Positions 1 through 8,006 of a stretch of 64,000 nt of DNA are shown piece by piece. Location of the stretch: NCBI GenBank assembly GCA_050950645.1, contig JBMNHZ010000009.1, positions 62,001 to 126,000 of the forward strand, given 5' to 3'. The notes beneath the pieces are model-generated. The model saw only the letters and a list, made by a program, of their open reading frames with translations, was not told the origin of the DNA and searched no databases. Position numbers and translations under genes: made by a program. Origin of the DNA: BRH-c25 sp012519325 (GTDB lineage Bacteria; Bacillota; Clostridia; Lutisporales; Lutisporaceae). Numbering within the stretch: position 1 is the stretch's first letter; every line of letters starts with the position of its first letter.

Positions 1-216
1 ATTTTGATGAATGGAAAGAGTATGAGTATAGAAGGTATAGTCACAGACGGAGTATTCGCAGGAAGTATTATGGCTCCTTCATCAACAAGTATTTTTGGCA
101 GTATAATTTCAGTTGAGATGAATATTTCTTCCGATGGAAGGAGCATTAACTTTAGAAATGTGGGTGATAGTGCAGAACTGAAAGGCCTGAAAGGTACAAG
201 GGCAATGAAACAATAG
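1..216 (+). CDS. C-terminal end of an unidentified protein (partial)
   Basis: The frame is open from the window edge to the TAG at 214-216, giving about 71 residues. The TTG at 4 and ATG at 7 have no visible ribosome site because upstream sequence is missing, so this is most simply the tail of a longer gene. The peptide is rich in Ser, Gly and Ile with alternating hydrophobic residues, as in a beta-rich domain, and ends in a basic tail. I recognise no family. A strong terminator follows about 65 bases downstream. Confidence 0.45.
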   Translation: MLMNGKSMSIEGIVTDGVFAGSIMAPSSTSIFGSIISVEMNISSDGRSINFRNVGDSAELKGLKGTRAMKQ

Positions 217-280
217 AAGAATAATGTGTGGCAGAGCTTCGAAGGGATACCCTAGTTTTGGAGAATAGTGACTGAAGAAA

Positions 281-330
281 AGAGAGTATCGCTAACTACC
301 TATAGATAGTTTTGCGATACTCTCTTTATT
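281..330. terminator. Bidirectional rho-independent terminator
   Basis: The arms AGAGAGTATCGC (281-292) and GCGATACTCTCT (314-325) pair perfectly around a loop of about 21 bases, followed by TTTATT. On the other strand the same stem is followed by a T-rich stretch (complement of GAAGAAA). It lies between the converging partial gene and the SLH gene and probably ends both. Confidence 0.8.
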
Positions 331-343
331 GTATTATTTATCC

Positions 344-1924
344 TTATAGAGTGTTAAATTTATTATACATTCTCAATACTAATGCAATAGCCTGTTCTTT
401 TGTTGTGTTGCCTTTCGGAAGCATGTAAGATACTCCGTTAACCGTCGAACCTGCGATAATGTCGTTAGCATTCATAAACTTGACTGCTTCAAGAGCCCAG
501 GAATCAATACTGCCGGCATCCTGGAACTGTGTCTTGAATTGTGCTGCTGTTGATATGTTCGGCATTACATTCTTTAATGTACGAAGCAGCATTACGGCAA
601 TTTCCTGCCTGGTAACATTATTATTGGGAGCAAACTTACCGCCGCCTACTCCTCCGACAATTCCCAGGTTGGCAGCCTTTAATATCTGTGGATTGGTTGT
701 ATCGCTGAATGGATTTGCCGCCGGTGCAGGAGCTGCTGTTCCTGTCATTTTTTCATACAGCAATACTGCCAGCTCGCAGAATTCTTCACGGGTTATCGGT
801 GAAGGGAAGTCAACCAGAACCTTATCTGTAACAAGGTTTTCATCTCTTGCTTCATTAACAACGGGAGCAGCCCATGGGGACAAGCCTTCTTCTCCTGCGG
901 CTATGTCATCACTTGGAGCAGCTTCGCCGCTCACTATGAACTGTGCCGTACCGAACATACCATATTCATATTCTTCTTCCTCCATTACTCCGGAGCAGAA
1001 GACTCTGACTTCGTAAGTGCCCGACTCTATGGGTGCATTGAATTCCAAGGTGTTGTTAACAGGGAGATTTCTAATATATGCGTAGAGAGGTGTATTATTC
1101 AGCCTTTCACCAACCTTTGCAATTCCAATCCATGCGTCGTTTTCTATTTCTCCGGGGGTTAAGTCCTTTACTGTTACGGACATCTTTTCTTCAGGAAGTA
1201 CAGGACTTTTTGAAATTACTATATCCCCAGGCTGCGCTTTGCTGGATACAACATTGAAAGATACTGTTCCGAACAGGTATGCTTCTGCGTCGTCCTGTGT
1301 ATAGACGCCGTCGGAGAAGACTCTGATTTCATACTGACCGAAACGTGTTGGAGCATTGAATTTATAAATGTTGTCAGCAGGAAGATCGTTGATATATGTT
1401 CTATGTTCGGTATTTTGAATCTTTGTATTTGCTTTTTCTATTCCCAACCAGGCATCGTTTTCTATCATTTCATCGGTAAGACCTTTAACGGTAACAGACA
1501 TGGGTTCACTGATCTTGGCTTCACTCTTTGAAACAGTTATGTCTCCGGGTTTAGCCTTTGGAGCAACGACCGAGAAGGGAGCTCTGGTCATAAGATTACC
1601 ATCGCCGTCTTTCAGCCAAATTTCATAGTTGCCCAGTTCGGTTGGAGCATTGAATTCACAGATGTTACTTGCAGGAAGATTGCCTACATGCTCCAAAAAC
1701 CATTCATCATATGAGTCTCTTGCCCCTTGGGGAGCAAGCAGCAGATATGCGCCGTGTTCAATTTCTTCATCGGATAATCCGCTTACAGTAGCTTCACCGG
1801 GTTCACCTCCGGTAAACTGGGTTTTGTTTAAAGAAATACCGGCTGCAGCAAATACAGGTACACTCATAAACAATGTCATGATAATACATAATGATAGAAC
1901 AATACTCAATATTCTTTTTTTCAT
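344..1924 (-). CDS. Secreted S-layer-homology (SLH) protein with three Ig-like repeats
   Basis: The 526-residue product has a signal peptide (residues 1-27, hydrophobic core ending AAA/AFA-like). Three homologous repeats of about 100 residues follow (about 28-123, 124-230, 231-335), each with the pattern 'PGDI..SKS', 'E.IENDAW.GI' and 'EFNAP...G.YEI'. The C-terminal third (about 370-526) carries SLH motifs, seen as 'ITREEFCELAVLLYEK', 'VTRQEIAVMLLRTLK' and 'TTKEQAIALVLRMY'. SLH domains bind pyruvylated secondary cell-wall polymer, so the repeats should be displayed at the surface. The start is set by AAAGGAGGATACC just upstream of ATG at 1924. What the repeats bind is unknown. It is monocistronic, with the terminator at 281-330 at its 3' end. 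Confidence 0.88.
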   Translation of the reverse strand: MKKRILSIVLSLCIIMTLFMSVPVFAAAGISLNKTQFTGGEPGEATVSGLSDEEIEHGAYLLLAPQGARDSYDEWFLEHVGNLPASNICEFNAPTELGNYEIWLKDGDGNLMTRAPFSVVAPKAKPGDITVSKSEAKISEPMSVTVKGLTDEMIENDAWLGIEKANTKIQNTEHRTYINDLPADNIYKFNAPTRFGQYEIRVFSDGVYTQDDAEAYLFGTVSFNVVSSKAQPGDIVISKSPVLPEEKMSVTVKDLTPGEIENDAWIGIAKVGERLNNTPLYAYIRNLPVNNTLEFNAPIESGTYEVRVFCSGVMEEEEYEYGMFGTAQFIVSGEAAPSDDIAAGEEGLSPWAAPVVNEARDENLVTDKVLVDFPSPITREEFCELAVLLYEKMTGTAAPAPAANPFSDTTNPQILKAANLGIVGGVGGGKFAPNNNVTRQEIAVMLLRTLKNVMPNISTAAQFKTQFQDAGSIDSWALEAVKFMNANDIIAGSTVNGVSYMLPKGNTTKEQAIALVLRMYNKFNTL

Positions 1925-2073
1925 ATGGTATCCTCCTTTTATTCTACTACATATATAAATATTGTAGCATCAAGGAGAAGAAAATTCTTTCAATATATTG
2001 ATGATAGCTTTCAAAAAATTGCATAATACTCCATAAATTATCTATGATTTAAAATTTGGATATTAAGAAGCTT

Positions 2074-2472
2074 TTACTTCTTCAATTCCTGTTTTCCTGT
2101 GATTTTGCTTTTATCATCCATTTCTAATGTGGACTTAGCGTCATCGGTTGTAAAATATACATTTCCGTCAACTGTAGTATCAACTAATTGAAAGTCCTTG
2201 GCAGTAACATAAAGATCACCTTTGAATGTGCCATGCTGAATACTGGCCATGGGGCTGCTGATAGTTAACTTTGGTGCAGTCAAAGTGAATCTGGCAGTTA
2301 CATTACGCTTATCATCCTGGGTGTAAAGAGCTATCATACGTTGAATAACATCCTTACCGGCATCATCTTTTTTACCATTTTTAAATTCCCCGTCCAACAC
2401 CAGTTCTTTATCAAATGTTAAGTCTTTCAAAGTACAAATAATCCATGTGCCGGTGTTGCTTATGGCCTTTTC
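2074..2472 (-). pseudogene. 3' remnant of an unidentified gene, cut by an IS3 insertion
   Basis: An open frame of about 130 codons ends at 2074. The first start-like codon is a TTG at 2430 with no ribosome site, and protein-like sequence ('NTGTWII', 'LVLDGEFKNG') continues upstream of it until the frame runs into foreign sequence and a stop at 2473-2475. The remainder looks like an extracellular beta-rich domain ('KGDLYVTAKDF', 'TVDGNVYFTT') resembling bactofilin-like or polymer-forming repeats, though I cannot assign a family. The IS3 transposase begins about 70 bases away on the other strand, so the 5' part of this gene was probably lost with that insertion. Confidence 0.6.
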
Positions 2473-2545
2473 CTATATAGCCCCCTAATGGACTTGGAAA
2501 AATCCCTTGTATCATGATAGCATTAAAAACACAGGGGGAGATACC

Positions 2546-2857
2546 ATGACAAGAAAGAAATACAGCGATGAATTTAGAGAACAAATTATCCGTGAATGTC
2601 AGGAAACCGGTAATATAGCCTTGGTTGCCAGACGCTATGAAATATCGCCCAATACTATCCATACCTGGCTTAGAAAATACCGACAGAGGGGCAGTGTGAA
2701 AACCCTTCCGCGGGGCGAAACTGCGCGTACAAAAGCCATGGAACAACGGTTAAAGGAAGTAAGCTTGCAAAATGATCAGTTGAAACGTCTTCTTGCAGAA
2801 AAAGAATTAGAACTAGCCATTTTACGTGAAGTAAGAGACATTAGAAACCCTCATTAG
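2546..2857 (+). CDS. IS3-family transposase OrfA (HTH protein)
   Basis: The 103-residue product starts at ATG 2546 behind CAGGGGGAG. The N-terminal half is an HTH_Tnp_1/IS911-type helix-turn-helix: 'RKKYSDEFREQIIRECQETG' then 'VARRYEISPNTIHTWLRKY'. The C-terminal half ('EVSLQNDQLKRLLAEKELEL') is a leucine-zipper-like coiled coil of the kind that multimerises OrfA with the OrfAB transposase. IS3 OrfA binds the terminal repeats. orfB follows in the -1 frame, the usual arrangement, but it is truncated so the element cannot transpose unaided. Confidence 0.85.
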   Translation: MTRKKYSDEFREQIIRECQETGNIALVARRYEISPNTIHTWLRKYRQRGSVKTLPRGETARTKAMEQRLKEVSLQNDQLKRLLAEKELELAILREVRDIRNPH

Positions 2858-3130
2858 CCGACAAAGCAGCTATTGCTAAAAGGTGGATCCAGGAAGGTTA
2901 CACCATCCAAACCATCCTGAGCTTTGTCGGCCTGGCCAGTTCCACCTACTATGCCCAGATACATAAAAAGGTCAATCCTAAACCAGCTTCCGATGCTAAA
3001 CGTGGCCGCAAAATACCAGGCTATAGCCTAAACAAGGATAATGAACCGGTTGACGATAAAACCATTAAGATATGGCTGATAGAATTAATCGGTGGTGACG
3101 GATACCCATACGGATACAAGAAGCTCAATC
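2845..3130 (+). pseudogene. IS3-family transposase OrfB, N-terminal fragment
   Basis: In the -1 frame relative to orfA the sequence reads 'ADKAAIAKRWIQEGYTIQ', then 'GLASSTYYAQI', and ends at 'DGYPYGYKKLN'. These are the HTH_21-like start and the entry to the rve integrase domain of IS150/IS3-type OrfB proteins. The DDE catalytic core that should follow is absent, because the frame runs into unrelated sequence at about 3131. Confidence 0.75.
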
Positions 3131-3314
3131 CCGTGAAAATATCAGTTGTTTTTCGAAGGTATGTCAAGGGTGCGAAGCAGGCTTTAGCCCTTGCCCTTGA
3201 CATCAGGAGAAAAACGACTATTCTTAGTGAGGATTGAGCGAGGTAGTAAAAAGAAGCTTTTCTACGACAGGTCATGAAGTACAAGGATATTCTCTGTAAT
3301 TAGGGGTTCAAGCC
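3131..3314. repeat. Unidentified segment with an inverted repeat between two IS remnants
   Basis: There is no credible gene here. The segment contains the inverted repeat TGTCAAGGG (3162-3170) / CCCTTGACA (3194-3202), extended inwards by GCGAAGC/GCTTTAG-type pairing. It joins the IS3 OrfB fragment to the ISLre2 fragment and shows no clear match to either. It may be the end of a third mobile element or a rearrangement scar. Confidence 0.4.
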
Positions 3315-3787
3315 GCATAGAGATTCAATCACAAAGAAGTGAAGAGATTATTGGATGTAGCGCAGAGGGTCATGTAAGCCATGTTTTATCTGATAGATTA
3401 AGTAGTAGGCCTGAAGGCTGGTCAAAGATTGGTATAGCACAAATGTCACAGCTTGGAATATACAAGAAAAATGGCGGTAAAATATATGACTTAGTTATGG
3501 CACAAAAGGTAAAGGAATAAAAAGAAAAGAAGATACAAATACAAGAAACACTAATAAAAAGCTTAAGGAATGCAACAACGAAATATCAAAATGCAGTAAA
3601 CACAAATATTACAGCTATAGATATAGGACATAAGACAGGGCTTTATAAAGGCCTTAAAACTATAATGGGTATACGTTAAGAATGGCTGACAAATCATATG
3701 GGAGATGCTTGTTGTCAAGAGCATTCCATCAACCTAAATATCAGGATGATTTTATTCTTCTTTTCCCTACAGTAAATTGACGCTATC
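3315..3787 (+). mobile_element. ISLre2-family remnant (3' end of element)
   Basis: The sequence matches the 3' half of the decayed element at 28450-29552 almost base for base. The encoded peptide includes the family hallmark 'CSAEGHVSHVLSDRLSSRP', but an in-frame TAA near 3518 breaks it. Relative to the other copy it lacks a 111-base segment (29336-29446). It ends at GACGCTATC (3779-3787), the element's terminal repeat. The metG promoter begins 17 bases further on. Confidence 0.85.
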
Positions 3788-3804
3788 GAATACTATTATG
3801 TATA

Positions 3805-3833
3805 TTGACACTTCTTAATTAATGTTGTATATT
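3805..3833 (+). promoter_or_regulatory. metG promoter (sigma-A type)
   Basis: TTGACA at 3805-3810, a 17-base spacer, and TATATT at 3828-3833. Transcription should start near 3840, just before the T-box stem I. The promoter lies 17 bases after the end of the ISLre2 fragment. Confidence 0.75.
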
Positions 3834-3851
3834 TTTATCATATATATAAAA

Positions 3852-4118
3852 GTAATGATGGGAAGAGTAAGTTGGCATAATTGTCAAAGAGAGCCGGAAA
3901 AGGTGTGAACCGGTACATAAAACCAACCGAACATGGCCCCTGAACTGCACAGGTGAGGTGTTTATTTAGCTTGTGCCGTATGCTGACGTTATACAGCAAA
4001 GTGATAAAGTTGTTATATATAACGGAGTCACTTAGTGAGTTTTCTGCCGCGAGGCAGAGAAGAATCAGGGTGGTAACACGAGCAGCTCTCGTCCCTTTGT
4101 GGGATGAGGGTTTTTTAT
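3852..4118 (+). promoter_or_regulatory. T-box leader (methionyl-tRNA responsive)
   Basis: It opens with the stem I signature GTAATGATGGGAAGAGTA, contains the AGAGAGCCGG region, and places ATG (3933-3935) in the specifier position, in the context GAACATGGCCCCTGAAC. The same context in the tyrS leader of this window holds TAC. The T-box itself is AGGGTGGTAACACG (4067-4080). The terminator pairs CTCGTCCC (4088-4095) with GGGATGAG (4101-4108), then six T. By family knowledge, uncharged tRNA-Met should stabilise the antiterminator and switch metG on. Confidence 0.93.
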
Positions 4119-4135
4119 TTAAAGGAGGAATTATT

Positions 4136-6094
4136 ATGACTGACAAAAAGACATATTATATCACTACACCGATATACTATCCCAGCGATAAGCTTCATAT
4201 CGGACATACCTACACTACTGTTGCTGCTGATGCTGCAGCCAGGTTCAAGAGGATGCTGGGCTATGATGTAATGTTCCTTACCGGAACTGATGAGCACGGG
4301 CAGAAGATCCAGAGAAAAGCAGAAGAAAAGGGTGTAGCCCCTAAACAGTATGTTGATGAAATAGTATCAGGAATAAAGGATCTTTGGAAGCTGATGCAGA
4401 TAAGCAACGACAGATTTATTAGAACTACCGATAAGCAGCATGAGGAAGCAGTACAGAAGATTTTCAAGAAACTTTATGACCAGGGGGATATATATAAGAG
4501 CGAATATGAAGGATGGTATTGTACTCCCTGCGAATCCTTCTGGACAGAAAGGCAGTTGGTTGACGGGAAATGTCCCGATTGCGGAAGGGAAGTGGAATTA
4601 ACAAAGGAAGAAAGCTATTTTTTCAGGCTTTCCAAATATCAGGACAGACTCATAAAGTACATTGAAGAAAACCCTGATTTTATACAGCCCCAGACCAGAC
4701 AGAACGAAATGCTTAATAACTTCTTGAAACCCGGACTGGAAGATCTTTGTGTTTCAAGAACATCCTTTGATTGGGGAATACCGGTGGCCTTCGATGAAAA
4801 ACATGTTATTTACGTATGGATAGATGCCTTGTCAAACTATGCCACGGCACTCGGATTCCTAAGCGATGATGACTCAGACTACAAGAGGTATTGGCCTGCA
4901 GATGTGCACCTTGTTGGTAAGGAAATAGTCCGGTTTCACACAATTATCTGGCCTATTATGCTAATGGCTTTGGGAGAACCCATTCCCAAGCAGGTATTCG
5001 GTCATGGCTGGCTGATACTTGAAGGCGGAAAGATGTCAAAGTCAAAGGGAAATGTTGTAGATCCGGTGAAACTTGTGGAAAAATACGGAGTGGATGCAAT
5101 AAGATACTTCCTGCTCAGGGAAGTTCCCTTTGGATCTGACGGGGTATATTCGGAGGAAGCCCTTGTGAACAGGATGAACTCTGATCTGGCAAATGATTTG
5201 GGGAATCTGATGTCAAGGACTATAACCATGATAGATAAGTATTTTGAAGGAATCATACCTGCTTATAAAAACACAGGGGATCCGTTGGATGCAGATCTTA
5301 TCAAACTGGCTGAAGAAACCTCTTCAAAGGTTGAGGAGTTAATGGATAAGCTGCTTTTCTCCAATGCATTAACTGAAATATGGAAGTTGATAGGCAGATC
5401 CAACAAGTATATTGATGAAACAATGCCTTGGGTCCTTGCCAGAGATGAGTCAAAAAAAGAACGGCTTGCCGAGGTTCTATACAATCTTGCAGAAGTATTA
5501 AGAATAATTGCAGTACTGGTCAGTCCTTACATGCCTAATACCCCTGCAAAAATATTCCATCAGCTTGGCGTAACAGATGAGTCTCTGAAGGCATGGAAAA
5601 GCATAAAGAGCTTCGGAGCACTAAAAGCCGGAACGGTAGTTAATAAAGGGGAAATAATATTTCCAAGAGTAGAGCTTAAGGCAGAAGAGCCTTCAACTGC
5701 TGCGGCAGTCCAACCGGTGTCCGGGAAAGATAAAAAGAAAAATACTACTCAGGAAACACAGAAGGAAGATAATTATATTACAATAGATGATTTCGCAAAG
5801 ATTGATCTGAGGGTTGCAAAGGTACTGGAGTGCGAGAAGATTGAAGGCTCCGACAAGCTGTTGAAGCTGCAGCTTGAGGTGGGAAGCGAAAAGCGTCAGG
5901 TAGTATCCGGCATATCCAAGTATTATTCACCGGAAGACTTGATCGGGAAGAATGTAGTGCTGGTGGCAAATCTTAAGCCTGTCAAGTTAAGGGGAGTGGA
6001 ATCCAACGGTATGATACTGGCAGCTGATACGGCTGATTCAGTTGTGGTTGTCTCACCCCTTTCTGAAATACCGTCAGGTTCTAAAGTACGATAG
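4136..6094 (+). CDS. metG: Methionyl-tRNA synthetase
   Basis: The 652-residue product charges tRNA-Met in the cytoplasm. Visible features are the HIGH motif (residues 21-24, in 'KLHIGH'), a zinc knuckle with 'CTPC' near residue 130 and 'CPDC' near 147, and 'KMSKSKGN' near residue 299. A C-terminal tRNA-binding OB domain of Trbp111/EMAP type follows from about residue 545 ('IDLRVAKVLECEKIEGSDKL'), after a Lys-rich linker. Length and layout match the long Bacillus MetS type. The frame is open far upstream through the T-box, but the start is ATG 4136 behind AAAGGAGGAA. tatD follows 88 bases downstream on the same strand. Confidence 0.96.
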   Translation: MTDKKTYYITTPIYYPSDKLHIGHTYTTVAADAAARFKRMLGYDVMFLTGTDEHGQKIQRKAEEKGVAPKQYVDEIVSGIKDLWKLMQISNDRFIRTTDKQHEEAVQKIFKKLYDQGDIYKSEYEGWYCTPCESFWTERQLVDGKCPDCGREVELTKEESYFFRLSKYQDRLIKYIEENPDFIQPQTRQNEMLNNFLKPGLEDLCVSRTSFDWGIPVAFDEKHVIYVWIDALSNYATALGFLSDDDSDYKRYWPADVHLVGKEIVRFHTIIWPIMLMALGEPIPKQVFGHGWLILEGGKMSKSKGNVVDPVKLVEKYGVDAIRYFLLREVPFGSDGVYSEEALVNRMNSDLANDLGNLMSRTITMIDKYFEGIIPAYKNTGDPLDADLIKLAEETSSKVEELMDKLLFSNALTEIWKLIGRSNKYIDETMPWVLARDESKKERLAEVLYNLAEVLRIIAVLVSPYMPNTPAKIFHQLGVTDESLKAWKSIKSFGALKAGTVVNKGEIIFPRVELKAEEPSTAAAVQPVSGKDKKKNTTQETQKEDNYITIDDFAKIDLRVAKVLECEKIEGSDKLLKLQLEVGSEKRQVVSGISKYYSPEDLIGKNVVLVANLKPVKLRGVESNGMILAADTADSVVVVSPLSEIPSGSKVR

Positions 6095-6182
6095 ATACAA
6101 GACACTGGGCACGAGATATGAGATTATAGGTGGGCTGCGAAGCCGTGGATATGGATAGCAGGCCGTACTGAGAGGAAGTGAG

Positions 6183-6956
6183 ATGCAGATGCTTTTTGAT
6201 ACACATGCCCATTTGGATGATGGCAGGTTTGACAAGGACAGGGAAGAAGTAATAAAACGATGTAAAAAGGATGGAGTTGAATTGATCCTTAATGCAGGAA
6301 GCAATATTGAAACCTCAGTTAAGGCAATAGCATTAGCAAAGGAATATGAGTTCATATATGCATCAGTAGGGGTTCATCCCCATGATGCCGCAGACATGGA
6401 TGACGAGACTGCAGGAGTGCTTGCTGCTCTTGCAGAGAATAAAAAAGTAAAGGCGATAGGTGAAATCGGCCTGGACTATCACTATGATTTTTCACCCAGG
6501 GACGTTCAGAAAAGGAGGTTTGTTGAGCAGATTGACCTTGCAAGGCAGCTTAAGCTCCCTGTTATTGTACATGACAGAGAGGCTCACGGTGATGTAATGG
6601 ATATATTCAAGAAATCCCGTATAAAAGAAGTAGGAGGGGTGTTGCACAGCTTTTCAGGCAGTGCTGAAATGGCATTGGAGTGTATTAAGCTGGGGCTGTA
6701 TATATCCATAAGCGGCCCGGTGACTTTTAACAACGCAAGGAAAACAGTTGAGGTAGTTAAGCATGTTCCCCTTGATATGTTGCTGATTGAGACTGACAGT
6801 CCTTATTTGACGCCTGTGCCTTACAGAGGTAAAAGAAATTATCCGGGTTATGTGAGGCTTGTTGCAAAAAAGATAGCCGAGATTAAAGAAATCTCCTTTG
6901 AGGAAGTGGCGCGGCAGACCAGGTTGAATGGAAAGCGATTATTTGGAATAGAATAA
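6183..6956 (+). CDS. tatD: TatD-family metal-dependent DNase (YabD/YcfH type)
   Basis: The 257-residue TIM-barrel hydrolase shows the family metal ligands: 'FDTHAHLD' at the N-terminus, 'AIGEIGLDYH' near residue 95, 'VIVHDREAH' near 130, 'GVLHSFSG' near 153 and 'LIETDSPYLTP' near 203. Family members are Mg-dependent 3'-5' exonucleases or endonucleases acting on single-stranded DNA and RNA, and the true substrate in Clostridia is not settled. The start is ATG 6183 behind GAGGAAG; a second ATG lies two codons later. It sits between metG and the yabE-rnmV-rsmA genes, the conserved Firmicutes order. Confidence 0.95.
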   Translation: MQMLFDTHAHLDDGRFDKDREEVIKRCKKDGVELILNAGSNIETSVKAIALAKEYEFIYASVGVHPHDAADMDDETAGVLAALAENKKVKAIGEIGLDYHYDFSPRDVQKRRFVEQIDLARQLKLPVIVHDREAHGDVMDIFKKSRIKEVGGVLHSFSGSAEMALECIKLGLYISISGPVTFNNARKTVEVVKHVPLDMLLIETDSPYLTPVPYRGKRNYPGYVRLVAKKIAEIKEISFEEVARQTRLNGKRLFGIE

Positions 6957-6969
6957 TTACGGGCAGCTC

Positions 6970-7024
6970 AGAAAGCACTGAAGCCCACTGACGATTCAGT
7001 GAGGCATCGGTGCTTTTGTTTTTG
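6970..7024 (+). terminator. Terminator after tatD
   Basis: Nested inverted repeats: AAAGCACTGA pairs with the TCGGTGCTTT region and CACTGA with TCAGTG around CGAT, followed by TGTTTTTGTG. It closes the metG-tatD unit and separates it from the radical SAM gene. Confidence 0.7.
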
Positions 7025-7190
7025 TGCATTTTGTGGAACTCAACATGCCTCAGACTATGTGCCCCAAGCTAAACCCGTTGCCTAAATTATCCTCATATAG
7101 TAAAATTATCATATATGAATATTAAATTAATAACTGGCATAAATATTTGTAACGTTTTTCATATAATGAGGCGAAAAGATGTGAAATGTA

Positions 7191-7769
7191 ATGATTACTT
7201 ACCAAATCAATGATGCCCTTTATATAAACATTACCAACAGGTGTACAAACAACTGTTGTTTTTGCATCAGAAATAATCCGGAAGGTTTTGGATTTGACCT
7301 TTGGCTTCGGAAGGAGCCCTCTCTTGAGGAAATAATGGCGGAATTGGAGAATCTGGAGCTTTACGATGAGGTGGTGTTCTGCGGTTATGGAGAGCCGCTG
7401 GAACGATACAGGGAAGTAATTGAAATATGCAGGCATATCAAGCAAAAGGGTGTCAGAACAAGAGTAAATACCAACGGACATGCAAATTTGATATGGAATA
7501 GGAATATTGTGCCTGAGCTTAGCAAATTTTTAGATTCAATATCCATAAGCCTGAATACAAAAAATGCGGAGGATTATATGGAGCTTTGCCGGCCGGAACT
7601 TGGAGAGGCAGCCTATGATGCAGTATTGGATTTTGCGCGGGAGTGTATAAAATTTATTCCGGAGGTATGGCTTACTGTTGTTAATGTGATATCCGCTTAT
7701 GACATAGAGGTCTGCAGAGGCATAGCGAAAGACATCGGGGCCGGATTCAGGGTCAGACGCTATTGTTAG
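7191..7769 (+). CDS. TatD-linked radical SAM protein
   Basis: The 192-residue product carries 'CTNNCCFC' (residues 18-25), the CxxxCxxC cluster that holds the 4Fe-4S of radical SAM enzymes. It also has 'GYGEPLERY', the glycine-rich SAM-binding stretch, and 'TRVNTNGHANL'. Its length and position directly after tatD match the family described as radical SAM protein, TatD-associated. At under 200 residues it holds only the SAM core and no auxiliary-cluster domain. The reaction is unknown; the repeated pairing with tatD suggests a nucleic-acid or nucleotide role. The ribosome site before ATG 7191 is weak, so the exact start is less certain. Confidence 0.87.
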   Translation: MITYQINDALYINITNRCTNNCCFCIRNNPEGFGFDLWLRKEPSLEEIMAELENLELYDEVVFCGYGEPLERYREVIEICRHIKQKGVRTRVNTNGHANLIWNRNIVPELSKFLDSISISLNTKNAEDYMELCRPELGEAAYDAVLDFARECIKFIPEVWLTVVNVISAYDIEVCRGIAKDIGAGFRVRRYC

Positions 7770-7875
7770 ATTTTTTCCAGTGAATAAAATGCTTTATTCT
7801 GGCAAATATATATATGAATGATAATATTCCCCGACTTACCAAAAAATGTATAAGCGCTCCACTTTAAAGGTAAAT

Positions 7876-7904
7876 TTGACAATTGAAGCAAATATAGGTA
7901 AAAT
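7876..7904 (+). promoter_or_regulatory. Promoter of the yabE-like gene
   Basis: TTGACA (7876-7881), a 17-base spacer, and TAAAAT (7899-7904). Transcription should begin close to 7911, at the base of the leader hairpin. The promoter lies inside a wider inverted repeat, GCTCCAC (7856-7862) / GTGGAGC (7981-7987), which the RNA would not contain. Confidence 0.75.
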
Positions 7905-7908
7905 AGGT

Positions 7909-7980
7909 ATGCTTGCCTGCCGATTTAGGCAGAATTGGCAAGTAAGCATGATGTCGGAAGCAAACTAAGATAATCTTCCG
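7909..7980 (+). promoter_or_regulatory. Structured 5' leader of unknown class
   Basis: Two predicted hairpins sit before the gene. The first is long: ATGCTTGCC (7909-7917) with GGCAAGTAAGCAT (7937-7949), enclosing TGCC/GGCA. The second is CGGAAG (7955-7960) with CTTCCG (7975-7980). There is no T-run, so it is unlikely to be a simple terminator. It could stabilise the mRNA or bind a regulator. I could not match it to the c-di-AMP or c-di-GMP riboswitch consensus. Confidence 0.5.
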
Positions 7981-8006
7981 GTGGAGCAAAAAAAGGAGGT
8001 TGGACA

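Larger units (their letters stand above)
2490..3130 (+). mobile_element. IS3-family insertion sequence remnant
   Basis: It contains an intact orfA (2546-2857) and the first 90 or so codons of orfB, after which the integrase core is missing. The left boundary lies somewhere between about 2440 and 2540. I see no convincing terminal repeats, and the right end is destroyed where unrelated sequence begins near 3131. It is therefore not mobile on its own. Confidence 0.7.

Noticed and set aside
2411..2746. 111-codon open frame on the minus strand across the IS3 orfA
   Set aside because: It is the antisense shadow of the intact IS3 orfA and has no ribosome site or family features.
2845..2860. Active -1 programmed frameshift between IS3 orfA and orfB
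   Set aside because: The phase fits, but an in-frame stop at 2842-2844 and truncation of orfB make a functional fusion impossible to support here.
7909..8006. c-di-AMP (ydaO) or c-di-GMP riboswitch before the yabE-like gene
   Set aside because: The hairpins are present, but the conserved core sequences of either riboswitch class are not.
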